Origin: an uncultured Propionibacteriaceae bacterium
GTDB lineage: Bacteria > Actinomycetota > Actinomycetes > Propionibacteriales > Propionibacteriaceae
Length of the DNA: 64,000 nt
Direction of reading: 5' to 3'
Assembly: GCA_937926975.1 (NCBI GenBank)
Contig: CALBCJ010000039.1
Location: 1-64,000, forward strand
Shown in pieces: positions 8,133-16,494 of this stretch. A model generated the notes under the pieces. That model was not told the DNA's origin. It saw nothing but the letters and a program-made list of their open reading frames with translations, and did no database searches. Position numbers and translations under genes: made by a program. How positions within the stretch are numbered: the first letter of the stretch is position 1; the number at the start of each line of letters is the position of its first letter.

Positions 8133-8675
8133 CTACGGCGTCTTGCGGTGGCGCCGGCGGGCTGCCAGGACCATCTCGGCCCCGGTGTGCGCGGCCACCA
8201 GGACCAGCAGCGAGGCCGCAGCTCCCGGCAGGGTCACCCGGTTCGGCACCTGCTCGTCGCGCAGCACCCTCCAGGTCCAGGCCCCGAGAGCGATGACCGC
8301 TGGGGCGGTGACCGCGCCCGACACGTACCCGCGGCGCAGCGCGCACAGCCCCAGGTGCGCGAAGCCGTGCAGCCCGAAGGCGGCGGCAGCGTTCTGGAAC
8401 CAGGCCGAGCGTCCGCCGCTGCGCCAGCCCGCCAGGGACGCCCCGACCCAGTGGACCCCGATCAGCCCGATCGCGATGGTCACGTGCTGCTGGCTCATCC
8501 CGTGGCGGCGCCAGGCCGCTACCGGCACCCAGTCCGGAAGCATCTGCGCTAGCCATGCCGAGCTCGACCGGTACGTGACCAGCTCCTCGCCGTCGTTGAG
8601 CAGGTAGCTCAGCGCCAGCGCCAGGCAGGCCCGGTCGAGCCGGCTGAGCCGCGGGCCGCGCCCCCGAGCCGTCAT
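8133..8675 (-). CDS. HXXEE-type membrane protein (His replaced)
   Basis: Predicted 180-residue integral membrane protein with about four helices. It resembles the HXXEE domain family (function unknown): a motif LNDGEELVTY lies near residue 27, where the family His is Asn, and conserved histidines appear later (QQHVT, LHGFAHLG). It overlaps the stop of the upstream HXXEE gene by ATGA, so the two are translationally coupled paralogues. Alignment with that paralogue shows that this copy lacks the 50-residue insertion seen there. The operon is divergent from a TetR gene across a palindrome and is probably under its control. Confidence 0.75.
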   Translation of the reverse strand: MTARGRGPRLSRLDRACLALALSYLLNDGEELVTYRSSSAWLAQMLPDWVPVAAWRRHGMSQQHVTIAIGLIGVHWVGASLAGWRSGGRSAWFQNAAAAFGLHGFAHLGLCALRRGYVSGAVTAPAVIALGAWTWRVLRDEQVPNRVTLPGAAASLLVLVAAHTGAEMVLAARRRHRKTP

Positions 8676-9364
8676 GAGCGGGCCTCCCAGCGGCGGGCCA
8701 CCCAGGCGCCGAGGCCGTGCACCCCGAGCCCGAGCACCGGGAAGGCGGCCAGCGTCCACCACCGGGGCCGCAGCTCGACGCCGTCGGCCTGCAGGGCCCG
8801 GCGGGCGAAGAGCCAGAACGGCAGCACGACCGGTACGGCCGTCGCGCTCCCGCTGGTGTAGCCGCGGGCCAGGGCCGCCGAGGCGAGGTGGATGCCGGCG
8901 TGCATCCCGTACCCGAAGAGCACCGACTGGTAGAAGCCGGACCGTCCACGGGTGCGGTACCCGTCGACCGAGGCGGCCGCCATCAGCAGTCCGACGAGGG
9001 ACAGCGCCACGTACACCTGGTCGCGGGAGAGCGGCTGCCCGACCTGCACGGCAGCGGGCGTACGGGCCGGGTGGTCGTGCTCCCAGGGCTGGTGCTGGGG
9101 GCTGGGTCCGCTGGTCTGCGGCCCGGGCACAGCAGCGGGCGTACGGGCCGGACGCCGGCACCCCGCGGACCGGAGCCCCCGGTCAGGTCCGCTGGTGTGC
9201 GGCCAGCCGGCCCACCGCGGCAGGTGGCCGGTGAAGGGGTGGGGCCGGCCCGGCATGGTCAGGTACTCCTCCAGGTCGTGGGCCAGCCAGGAGAAGAACA
9301 GGCCTGCCGTGGCCAGGTCCACCCGGTCGAGACGGCGGGTGCCCGGGCCGGTCGATGCGCTCAT
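8672..9364 (-). CDS. HXXEE domain membrane protein carrying repeat-encoded insertion
   Basis: Predicted 230-residue membrane protein with an intact HXXEE motif (AHDLEEYLTM near residue 25) and later histidines (GMHAGIHLAS). Residues about 55-107 are hydrophilic, Pro/Gly-rich and encoded by two 74-bp dispersed repeats (9046-9119 and 9127-9200). The flanks HLPRWAGWP and QPLSRDQVYVALSLVG line up directly with MLPDWVPVAAW and GMSQQHVTIAIGLIG of the adjacent paralogue, so this is an in-frame insertion into a loop between membrane segments. The start ATG has GAGGAG upstream. It is the first gene of a two-gene operon divergent from tetR. Confidence 0.75.
   Translation of the reverse strand: MSASTGPGTRRLDRVDLATAGLFFSWLAHDLEEYLTMPGRPHPFTGHLPRWAGWPHTSGPDRGLRSAGCRRPARTPAAVPGPQTSGPSPQHQPWEHDHPARTPAAVQVGQPLSRDQVYVALSLVGLLMAAASVDGYRTRGRSGFYQSVLFGYGMHAGIHLASAALARGYTSGSATAVPVVLPFWLFARRALQADGVELRPRWWTLAAFPVLGLGVHGLGAWVARRWEARS
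9046..9119 (+). repeat. 74-bp dispersed element, copy 1 (in coding sequence)
   Basis: Begins GCACGGCAGCGGGCG and ends GGTCCGCTGGTCTGC, an inverted pair. It lies in frame inside the HXXEE gene, antisense to the reading direction of that gene, 7 bp from copy 2; the 81-bp period equals 27 codons. Confidence 0.8.
9127..9200 (+). repeat. 74-bp dispersed element, copy 2 (in coding sequence)
   Basis: Begins GCACAGCAGCGGGCG and ends GGTCCGCTGGTGTGC. It shares the subterminal GTACGGGCCGG with copy 1, but its interior differs. Confidence 0.85.
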
Positions 9365-9401
9365 CGTGATCACACTCCTCGTCGAGCCAAGAAACGCAAC
9401 C

Positions 9402-9419
9402 GTTAGTTGCGCAACTGAC
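9402..9419. promoter_or_regulatory. palindromic operator for the TetR regulator
   Basis: GTTAGTTGCGCAACTGAC contains the perfect 12-bp palindrome AGTTGCGCAACT and is nearly symmetrical over 18 bp. It lies between the divergent starts of tetR (9440) and the HXXEE operon (9364), the usual place for TetR autoregulation. Confidence 0.7.
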
Positions 9420-9439
9420 AGTAGCGTAGTCTGGGCTCG

Positions 9440-10048
9440 ATGGGAACCCCGAGACCGCGCGGCGGCCGCCCCCGTGACCCGAGCCTCGACGCCCGGATCC
9501 TGGCCGAGACCTTCGCCCTGATGACCCAGGTCGGCTACCACGGCCTGCGGATCGACGCTGTGGCCGAGCGGGCCGGGGTGCCGAAGTCCACGATCTACCG
9601 CCGCTGGTCCTCGCTGGCCGAGCTCGCCGTCGACGCCATGGACACTGCCCTGGGCGAGCGGCACCTGCCCCCCACCGACGACCCACTGGCCGACCTGGCC
9701 GCCGTGGTCCACGTCGCCCACGGGTACCTGACGACGCCCCCGCTGGCCACCGCCCTGCCCCAGCTCGCCATGGAGCTGACCGCCAGCCCCGAGGCGCAGG
9801 CCTCGTACCGGGAACGGGTGATCGCCCCCCTGCGCGACGCCGCGGTCAGCGCTGTGGCCAGGGCGGCCGCCGAGGGCCAGTGGCCCGGGCCGGACCCCGA
9901 GACCAGCGTCGACATGATCATCGGTACGGTCGCGTACCGGCTGACCTACCTGGGCCAGGTCGCCACCGAGGAGCAGGTCTTCGAGGTCGCCGAGGCGGTG
10001 GCCCGGCGCCCGCTGCCCCGTCCCGTTCAGCCACCGAAGGAGACCTGA
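9440..10048 (+). CDS. TetR/AcrR family transcriptional regulator
   Basis: Predicted 202-residue repressor. The N-terminal helix-turn-helix is typical: RILAETFALMTQVGYHGLRIDAVAERAGVPKSTIYRRW (about residues 18-55). The C-terminal domain is a ligand-binding helical bundle with a TetR_C_16-like layout. An 18-bp palindrome 21 bp upstream is the likely operator. The gene is divergent from two HXXEE membrane proteins and its TGA overlaps the ATG of the zeta-like kinase gene (TGATG), so it probably controls both directions. The effector molecule is unknown. Confidence 0.88.
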   Translation: MGTPRPRGGRPRDPSLDARILAETFALMTQVGYHGLRIDAVAERAGVPKSTIYRRWSSLAELAVDAMDTALGERHLPPTDDPLADLAAVVHVAHGYLTTPPLATALPQLAMELTASPEAQASYRERVIAPLRDAAVSAVARAAAEGQWPGPDPETSVDMIIGTVAYRLTYLGQVATEEQVFEVAEAVARRPLPRPVQPPKET

Positions 10049-11208
10049 TGCCGGACTACCTGCTGAGCTACGACGTCATGCTGGAGCTCGCGATCAGGGT
10101 CTCGGGGCGCTGCCTCGCCTGGTCAGCGGCCGCCGCTGATCCCGGCACCCGGCAGCACTGGCTGGACCGGGCTCTCGCGGTCACCCGGGACGTCTTCGAG
10201 GTACGGGCCGACGACCTCGCCGCGGTCACCGCCAAGCGCCGCGAGCTGCGCGAGCTCTTCGCCTCACTGCCGGCGGAGCCGGCCAGCCCAGCCGCAGACG
10301 AGAGCATCTCCGCTTGTCAGACCGAGCTCGATCCCGTACGGCTGCGCCAGGTCTTCGACACCCAGGTCCTGGCTCACCTGGAGGCCAGCCGGAACCCGCA
10401 GCCGGCCGGCAAGCAGGACCAGCCCTGGTTCGTCAGTGTCGGCGGTCAGCCCGGGTCCGGCAAGGGCCGGGCCGTGGACCAGGCCATGCGGTCCCTGCCG
10501 GGATCGGTGGTGGTCAACGGTGACGAGCTGCGGCCGTACCACCCTGCGTACGAGCGGCTGATGACCAGCGACCCGCTGAGGATGCCCGAGGTCACCGCCC
10601 AGGCCAGCGGTCAGTGGGTCGAGATGGCGAGCCAGTGGCTGCGGGAGCGGCGGGTCTCCGCCGTGATCGAGACCACGCTGCACCGGCCGGCCTTCCTGGT
10701 CGAAGAGCTCGCCCGGTACCGGGCCGCCGGCTTCGCGACCCAGCTCCGGGTGGTGGCGGTGCCTCCCGAGGTCTCCCGGCTGGGCACCCTGGCCCGGTAC
10801 CTGGGCCAGGCCCAGGACTACGGCGCAGAGCGCTCGGTCACCTTGTCAGCGCATGATGACCGGGCCGCAGCGATCCCCGGCAGCGTGGCCCAGATCGTCG
10901 CCGCCGGGGTGGTGGACCGCCTGGTGGTGCAGGACGGCGACGGCCAGGTCGCGCTCGACACCCCGGCCGCCGCCGACGGCCCGGACCTGGCAGCCCAGGC
11001 CCGAGGCGCGGTCGAGCGGCTGCGGGAGATCTCGTCCCTGACCCGCGAGCAGGCCCAGGAGTGGTTCGCGGCCGTACGGAGCAGGATCTGCTCGCTGTCG
11101 CCGCCCGGCTCGCCGGGCCCGACGCCGCAGCCGTCGCGGCCAGGGCCTGGAGCGGCCCCGAGCGGCAGGACCACCTCGCTGGGCTACGCCGGGCCCTGGA
11201 GGCCCTGA
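10048..11208 (+). CDS. zeta-toxin-like kinase with N-terminal helical domain
   Basis: Predicted 386-residue protein of the zeta toxin family; characterised members phosphorylate UDP-GlcNAc and block cell-wall synthesis. The Walker A GGQPGSGKG (about 132-140) and the family motif NGDELRPYHP (about 155-164) are present, as is ETTLHRP further on. Residues 1-85 form a separate helical domain that might play the part of the missing epsilon-type antitoxin. The gene is coupled to tetR by TGATG overlap. From about 11077 the frame changes character to a Pro/Ser-rich tail, while another frame continues TEQDLLAVAARLAGPD and other helical sequence to a TAG at 11217-11219, so a frameshift has probably truncated or replaced the native C-terminus of about 45 residues. 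Confidence 0.8.
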   Translation: MPDYLLSYDVMLELAIRVSGRCLAWSAAAADPGTRQHWLDRALAVTRDVFEVRADDLAAVTAKRRELRELFASLPAEPASPAADESISACQTELDPVRLRQVFDTQVLAHLEASRNPQPAGKQDQPWFVSVGGQPGSGKGRAVDQAMRSLPGSVVVNGDELRPYHPAYERLMTSDPLRMPEVTAQASGQWVEMASQWLRERRVSAVIETTLHRPAFLVEELARYRAAGFATQLRVVAVPPEVSRLGTLARYLGQAQDYGAERSVTLSAHDDRAAAIPGSVAQIVAAGVVDRLVVQDGDGQVALDTPAAADGPDLAAQARGAVERLREISSLTREQAQEWFAAVRSRICSLSPPGSPGPTPQPSRPGPGAAPSGRTTSLGYAGPWRP

Positions 11209-11468
11209 GCTCTCGCTAGCAGATCCGCCTCCTCTCGCCGTTGCGGTACCGGTCGCAGCTTACAGGCGGGGTCCGTCGACGGCTCGTGGCGGCGATGCCC
11301 TCGCTGCGTAAGGTGAATCGCCCCGAGTTGTCGCAGACTGCGCCCGACTGAACAGGACCTGCTGGACGCGACCGTGCCCGCGCGGCGAAGTCTAGGTCGT
11401 GTTCCCCGGGGCTTTCTGCGAGTGCAGCTAACGGCTGGGAGGGACGACGCCGAAGGTGCTTCGCTGCC
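11209..11468. other. intergenic between convergent genes
   Basis: The first 11 bases belong to the probable native 3' end of the zeta-like gene in the shifted frame. The rest contains no gene, strong hairpin or dispersed repeat that I can recognise. Confidence 0.4.
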
Positions 11469-13301
11469 TCAGACTGGCTGCTGAGGTGGCTTGACGACCG
11501 CCCCCTCGCTGGTCTCGTTCTCCTGGTGCCCGGCGCCGTCGGTGAAGCTCGCGCTCACCGTGATGGTCTTGCCGACCTGGTCAGAGGTCAGCCGGTACTC
11601 GGGGGCCGTGGCCCCGGGGACCGGCTCGCCGTTGACGAGCCACTGGTAGCTGACGGCCGCAGGAACGCCATCGGTGTCCAGGACCTGGGCCTTCACGGTC
11701 TGCCCAGCCTGCGGCGTCCCGACGATGTAGACCCCGGCCCGGGTCGCGGCGTCAGCGACGGTGTTGCCGGTGCCCTTGTCGACGGTCTTGCCGCCGATGT
11801 GCACATTCCCCTTCACCACGTTCCCGGAGGCCCCCTCGAACAGGTGGATGGTCATCGGGAACCACATGTTCGTCTGGTTGCCGCCGTTGCGGACCGTGTT
11901 GTTGATCACCCGGCACTGCAGGGCCCGGTGGAGCATGATGCCCTGGTTGTTGCTGAGGACCCGGTTGCCCTCGATCAGGACATTCTTGATATGCGCCTGG
12001 TTGTGCGGGCCCCAGGTCAGCACAATCCCGTCGCCCGCGTTGCGCTCGAAGACCGAGTCGCGGACCTCGACGTTCTCGACCAGGTTCCCGGGCTCCGGCT
12101 CGATGTCCAGACCGGCCGACGGCTTGGTGCCGTGCGTACCGGAGAAGGTCGAGCTCAGCACCTTGACGTTCGTGGCATCCACGATCGACAAGCCCTGACG
12201 CCGGTTGTCGGGCGAGGTCACCCGGCACAGCGTCACGTTGTCCGTGCGTGAGCCCTCCACCTTCCAGGCCTGCCCGACGTAGAAGCCGTCGCCCCACATC
12301 TGGGTCGACGTGACGTGAGAAACGGTGATGTTCTGAGAGGACTGGATACTGACGCCGTGCCCCCACTCACCGCCGTCACCGGTGTGCTGGTACCGCTCGC
12401 CGCGCATGGTACCGCCGATCAGGTGGGCATTGCGGACCTGCACGAACGAGACCACCGAGTAGTGCGTCCGGTCGGTCGGCAGCGCCCACAGCACCGCGTC
12501 ATCGGCCAGCCGCAGCGTGACACCGCTGCGCATCATCAGCCCGTGCACCGAGTGCACCGCGACCGGGTTGACCCGGTACGTCCCCGACGGCACCTCCACC
12601 GTGCCGCCGCCTACGCTCGAGGCCTGGTCGATCGCCCGCTGGATCGCCGCCGTCGCATCCGTACGGCCGTCGCCGACCGCACCGAACGGCTGGTCGGTCA
12701 CCCTCAGCCACACCCCCTGCTGCTGAGGAACCTGGCAGGACGGCTGAGACGGCGCCGTGGTCTGCTGCGGGGAGCCGCTGCCTTGGGTGGCAGAGGGCTC
12801 CACCGACCGTGTCGTGGCCCTTGGCTGGGAGGCCTTGGGCTGGCTGGTCGGGCGCGGTGTCGTGGCCTTGGTGGTCGCCGGCCTGGTGGTCGCCGGTCTG
12901 GTGGTCGCCGGCCTGGTGGGAGCAGCCTTCGGCAAGGAAGGCACCGTGGCAGAGCCCCCGTGGCTGGGTACGACCGACCCGGCAGCAGACGGATCAGCGG
13001 TCCCAGACGGCCCGGGGACCGGGGCCGTCGTCAGGCCGTCGACGACCGGTGCGGTGGGCTCCGCTGGCGAAGGGTCCGCCGAGGTCGAGGCGTCAGCCGG
13101 GGTGGGGCTGGTGACAGCCTGGGACGAGTCTGCGGCGTCCGGCCCGGGGGCCGTGGACTGCCTGGCTCCTGGCTGAGTCGCCGGGCTGCCGCTGCCGGCC
13201 CCCACGACCACCGGGGCGGAGCCGGAGACCGCCGGCGGACGTACGCTGCAGCCGGTCACGGCCATGGCGAGAAGGAGCAGCGCAGCAACCACCCTGTGCA
13301 T
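11469..13301 (-). CDS. beta-helix (pectate lyase-fold) lipoprotein with Ig-like domain
   Basis: Predicted 610-residue surface lipoprotein. A signal peptide ends in the lipobox AVTGC (Cys 18). Residues about 20-190 are a low-complexity Pro/Ala/Thr/Ser stalk with repeats of PATTR. Residues about 195-500 form a right-handed parallel beta-helix beginning RVTDQPFGAVGDGRTDATAAIQRAIDQA, the pectin-lyase-fold entry motif, with successive coils such as NVTLCRVTSPDNRRQGLSIVDATNVKVLSS. Residues about 515-600 are an Ig-like domain (AGQTVKAQVLDTDG...YQWLVNGEPVPGATAPEYRLT). It probably binds or cleaves a polysaccharide, but no catalytic residues can be assigned. Its TTR repeats are encoded by a 15-bp tandem repeat near 12870-12920. 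Confidence 0.82.
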   Translation of the reverse strand: MHRVVAALLLLAMAVTGCSVRPPAVSGSAPVVVGAGSGSPATQPGARQSTAPGPDAADSSQAVTSPTPADASTSADPSPAEPTAPVVDGLTTAPVPGPSGTADPSAAGSVVPSHGGSATVPSLPKAAPTRPATTRPATTRPATTKATTPRPTSQPKASQPRATTRSVEPSATQGSGSPQQTTAPSQPSCQVPQQQGVWLRVTDQPFGAVGDGRTDATAAIQRAIDQASSVGGGTVEVPSGTYRVNPVAVHSVHGLMMRSGVTLRLADDAVLWALPTDRTHYSVVSFVQVRNAHLIGGTMRGERYQHTGDGGEWGHGVSIQSSQNITVSHVTSTQMWGDGFYVGQAWKVEGSRTDNVTLCRVTSPDNRRQGLSIVDATNVKVLSSTFSGTHGTKPSAGLDIEPEPGNLVENVEVRDSVFERNAGDGIVLTWGPHNQAHIKNVLIEGNRVLSNNQGIMLHRALQCRVINNTVRNGGNQTNMWFPMTIHLFEGASGNVVKGNVHIGGKTVDKGTGNTVADAATRAGVYIVGTPQAGQTVKAQVLDTDGVPAAVSYQWLVNGEPVPGATAPEYRLTSDQVGKTITVSASFTDGAGHQENETSEGAVVKPPQQPV

Positions 13302-13704
13302 CAGCGAGCCAATCTGTCGGGGCTACCGAAGGTTCCACGGGGACGGCGAGAGGGGTCGCCTCACCGACCTGGGCAAACCTTAACGGTTCCTGAGAGCAGC
13401 GGCGCAGTCGGGGCGGGGAGCGACGGGCTCAACCACGACCCGGCGCACGTCACTGCGAGGAGGACGACCGGGGTAAGAGCGGCGCAGCGCTGACCCGCGT
13501 ACCCGCGGCATGGTCGAGCAGAGACCGTCAGGCACAGCCCCGAAGAGGGGCGGTCAGGCACCAGAGGGGCCGTACCCGTGGCACGACCCCTGGCGCCGGC
13601 ACCGCCCGAGGGCGGCCACTCTCCGCCCGGCAGGCCGGGGCTCGGCACTGACAGCGACGGGTGAGCAGGACGCGGTCGAGCTGTCAGTCCTGGCGAAGCG
13701 GTCC

Positions 13705-13778
13705 GCACTACGGCGGACCAGACCACGCCCGGAGCCAGGCTCCTCAGCGCCAGGCCTTCGGTCGGTCCGCAGGTGTGC
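13705..13778 (+). repeat. 74-bp dispersed element, copy 3
   Basis: Begins GCACTACGGCGGACC and ends GGTCCGCAGGTGTGC. The distal 20 bp are shared with copy 4, which starts 141 bp downstream, suggesting local duplication. Confidence 0.75.
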
Positions 13779-13845
13779 CGAAGGCCCTGCTGCTGCGACC
13801 CCCGGAGGGCCGCCCTCCGAGCGCGTCCACGGACTCGCAGAGCCC

Positions 13846-13919
13846 GCGCACCGACGGACCAGACCACCGGCCGGCCCGCGTGCCTCGGCGCCCAGGCCTC
13901 GGTCGGTCCGCAGGTGTGC
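13846..13919 (+). repeat. 74-bp dispersed element, copy 4
   Basis: Begins GCGCACCGACGGACC and ends GGTCCGCAGGTGTGC; also 74 bp. Its right end is identical to that of copy 3. Confidence 0.75.
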
Positions 13920-13969
13920 CGGGACGACGAGCCGCGAGGGCAGAGCGGGGCGGGACCGCTGACGGCGGT

Positions 13970-13993
13970 ACCTCCCCCGGCGGGGAGGTACCG
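13970..13993. terminator. hairpin at the 3' end of the surface-protein gene
   Basis: GGTACCTCCCC and GGGGAGGTACC form an 11-bp stem with a 2-nt loop, ten bases beyond the stop of the minus-strand DUF11 protein gene. Confidence 0.6.
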
Positions 13994-14002
13994 CCGAGCG
14001 GC

Positions 14003-16117
14003 TCAGGAGCGGCGCAGCCTGCTCGCCACCAGGCCCACGCCCCCGCCGAGGCTCACCAGGGCCAGCCCGGCCGCCCACGGGGTCACCACGGCGCCGGTCT
14101 CGGCCAGCACCGCGTCCAGCCCGGCCGGCTGGGCTGGCGGGGCCGGGGTCGCCGAGCCTTCCGGGGCTGCCAGAGCAGGAGCCGAAGCGGCCGGGACTGC
14201 CGGAGCCGGGTTCGCAGGGCTCACCGGAACCGGGTTTGCCGGAGCCGGAGCCGGGTTACCCGGGTTCGGACCTGCCAGAGCCGGGTTACCCGGGTTCGGA
14301 CCTGCCGGAGCCGGGACCGCAGCAGCGGCCGGCTGAACCGTCACCTCGGCCGAGTCGTCGTTGTCGGTCGCCGAGGCACCGGTGTCGGTCGTGGTGTCCG
14401 GGACCGCCAGCGGGTTCGACTCCGCCACGTCACCGGCTGCCGGGGACACGTACGCCACGCTCCGCAGCGTCCCCTGGGCACCGGCCGCGATCGTCGCCCG
14501 TACGGTCACCGCCGGCCCGGTCGCGCCCGGCGCCAGCGGCGCCTGCGCCGTACAGGTCAGTCCGGCGCAGTCGTACCCGGCACCGCTCATCGACACCAGG
14601 TCCAGCCCCGGCGGCAGCACCTGCGTCACCCGCCAGCCGGCAGCGGCCGGCAGGCCCCCGGTGTTCCGCGGCACCAGCCGGAGCTCCACTGCGTCGCCCT
14701 GACGGAACGGGGCCGGCGAGATCAGCGACGTCGACAGCGTCAGGTTCATCGGCTGCGCTGGAACCGTCGACCAGTAGTCGTTGCTCGCCGTGACCACGCC
14801 GTTCGCACCGGCCGTCACCCGGGCCCGGTCCTGGTTCAGGCCCGTCACCCCCGACAGCGCCGCCCGGCAGGTCACGCTCTGGCCAACCTCCAGCGGGCCC
14901 TCCCAGGTCGTGGTATCGGCCGGGCCGCCCAGCGGTGAGAAGTCACAGCTCAGGCCGCTCGTGGTGCCCGGGCCCGAGACCTGCTCGGTGGTGACCCGGA
15001 CGTCGCGCAGCGCCGTGTTCCCGCTGTTGCGGACCGTGATCACCTTCTCGGTCGACCCGCCCGCCAGCGGCACCGCGTCCGCCTGCGTGTCGGCCGTGTT
15101 GCCCGCCGCGTCGTCGTTGAGGATCTCGATCGACGCCGTGGTGGCGTGCCCGCGAGCCCAGCTCGACTGGACGTCCACCGCGTACTGCTGCGGGGTGCCG
15201 TTCAGCTCCATGGTCGCCTCGTTGGGGAAGCTGACCCCACCAGCCGGGGAGGCCTGCTTCGCCGACGCGACCAGGTACGCCTCGAAGCTGTCACGCTCCC
15301 CCAGCTGCGACGTGTCGACCTCCAGGTGGACCCGGTCCGGGCTGCACTGGAAGCTCTGAGTCCTCGCCGGAGAGCCCGCCGCACCGCGGACACTGGTCCG
15401 GGTGCCGTTCGCGTACGTGTGGACCTCGATCCGGTCGTACGGCTGCATCGAGTCGCAGTCCCAGGTCCAGCCCGGGCCTGCCGGGTCGTCGATCACGACC
15501 CGCGGCCCCGGACTCATCGGGGTCCGGAACCGGAAGATCAGACAGCCGTCGGTCGACGTACGGCACTGGTCGGCCTGGTTCGTGAACCAGCCGTTCTTGC
15601 TCGGGTACTGCGGCGGGTCGTACACCGGCAGGGTGACGGTCATCGCGCCGCCGTCGAGCGCCGTGCTCCGGTTCACCGTGAAGCGCAGCGGGTGCGTTCC
15701 GCCCGCTGCTGCGCCGACCGTACCGGCGAACGTCGCCTCGGAGCACAGGTTGACCGCTGACGCTCCCGCGTCGGTCAGGGTGAAGGTCGCCACCCCCGGC
15801 GTCCCCGCGATCGCGACGTTGTACACCACCGTGCCGGCAGCGTCCTTGATCTCGAAGCCCGCCGGCCAGTCCCGGATCACGCTCGGGAGGCCGAGGGTGA
15901 AGCTGTCACCCGCCCGAGCCGAGTCCGGGGTGCAGAAGCTGAGCCTCGTGGTGATCGGCTGCCCCCAGGTCGAGACCGCGCTGTTCGGTGAGACCGTCAC
16001 CTGCGCCTGCTGGATCGCGATCGAGCCTGCTTGTGCACTGGGCATGGCGAGGGGTGACACCAGCATCCCCAGCACCAGTGCGGCCCCCCACAGGGGCCTT
16101 CGTCGTCCGTTCCTCAT
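14003..16117 (-). CDS. LAETG-anchored surface protein with DUF11-like repeats
   Basis: Predicted 704-residue cell-wall-anchored protein. A signal peptide ends near PSAQAGS (about residue 31). The body contains beta-sandwich domains, including DUF11-like repeats in the second half (VVTASNDY, AEVTVQPA, and VTQVLPPGLDLVSMSGAGYDC). A Pro/Asn/Ala-rich spacer with PNPGNPA repeats follows near residues 610-650. The C-terminus is a sorting signal: LAETG, a hydrophobic segment and RLRRS. LAxTG is the pattern used by class E sortases of high-GC Gram-positives. No sortase gene lies in the window. A GGAG ribosome site precedes the ATG. Confidence 0.87.
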   Translation of the reverse strand: MRNGRRRPLWGAALVLGMLVSPLAMPSAQAGSIAIQQAQVTVSPNSAVSTWGQPITTRLSFCTPDSARAGDSFTLGLPSVIRDWPAGFEIKDAAGTVVYNVAIAGTPGVATFTLTDAGASAVNLCSEATFAGTVGAAAGGTHPLRFTVNRSTALDGGAMTVTLPVYDPPQYPSKNGWFTNQADQCRTSTDGCLIFRFRTPMSPGPRVVIDDPAGPGWTWDCDSMQPYDRIEVHTYANGTRTSVRGAAGSPARTQSFQCSPDRVHLEVDTSQLGERDSFEAYLVASAKQASPAGGVSFPNEATMELNGTPQQYAVDVQSSWARGHATTASIEILNDDAAGNTADTQADAVPLAGGSTEKVITVRNSGNTALRDVRVTTEQVSGPGTTSGLSCDFSPLGGPADTTTWEGPLEVGQSVTCRAALSGVTGLNQDRARVTAGANGVVTASNDYWSTVPAQPMNLTLSTSLISPAPFRQGDAVELRLVPRNTGGLPAAAGWRVTQVLPPGLDLVSMSGAGYDCAGLTCTAQAPLAPGATGPAVTVRATIAAGAQGTLRSVAYVSPAAGDVAESNPLAVPDTTTDTGASATDNDDSAEVTVQPAAAAVPAPAGPNPGNPALAGPNPGNPAPAPANPVPVSPANPAPAVPAASAPALAAPEGSATPAPPAQPAGLDAVLAETGAVVTPWAAGLALVSLGGGVGLVASRLRRS

Positions 16118-16494
16118 CTACTCCTACCCAAGCCTCTCGTTGGAATACGGCCCCCCATTGCCTCACTCCAGGTGGGCCACGGACCCCGACTGTGGGGGAC
16201 TTCTCATAGGTCGGCCCCGGGGGCCAGCGAGGGCCCTGGAGCCGGGCGTGACCAGTCCGGGCCAGCAGAAGGACGGCCCGTCCCACGGGGGCCGGTTTCC
16301 GGGCCGGGTCGCCGCACACCACCGGACCAACCCGGCCCGCTGCGACCGTCCAGGCTGCCGCCGACCCCGCGAGGTCCGTACCTGTGCCGCAGGCCCCGCC
16401 CGGCACGCAGCGGACAACCGAGCGTCCACCAGGGGTCTCAGTCCGAGCACGGCCCGGGCTCGGCGCGTGGTGAGCGCCGTGGCAGAGTCTGCGC
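16118..16494. other. intergenic between divergent surface-protein and hydrolase genes
   Basis: No gene is visible. It holds dispersed element copy 5 and must contain both divergent promoters, which I cannot place with confidence. Confidence 0.5.
16314..16387 (+). repeat. 74-bp dispersed element, copy 5
   Basis: Begins GCACACCACCGGACC and ends GGTCCGTACCTGTGC; 74 bp. It is one of the more diverged copies. Confidence 0.65.

Larger units (their letters stand above)
13302..14002. other. 700-bp repeat-rich intergenic region
   Basis: No gene is visible on either strand. The region contains two 74-bp elements (13705-13778 and 13846-13919) and a hairpin of CCCC-GAAGA-GGGG flanked by copies of GTCAGGCAC (about 13527-13561), which recalls the hairpin plus GGTCAAGCAC units near 1261-1320. 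The last 30 bp before the surface-protein stop include the dyad GGTACCTCCCC / GGGGAGGTACC (13970-13993), a good terminator for that gene. Confidence 0.6.
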
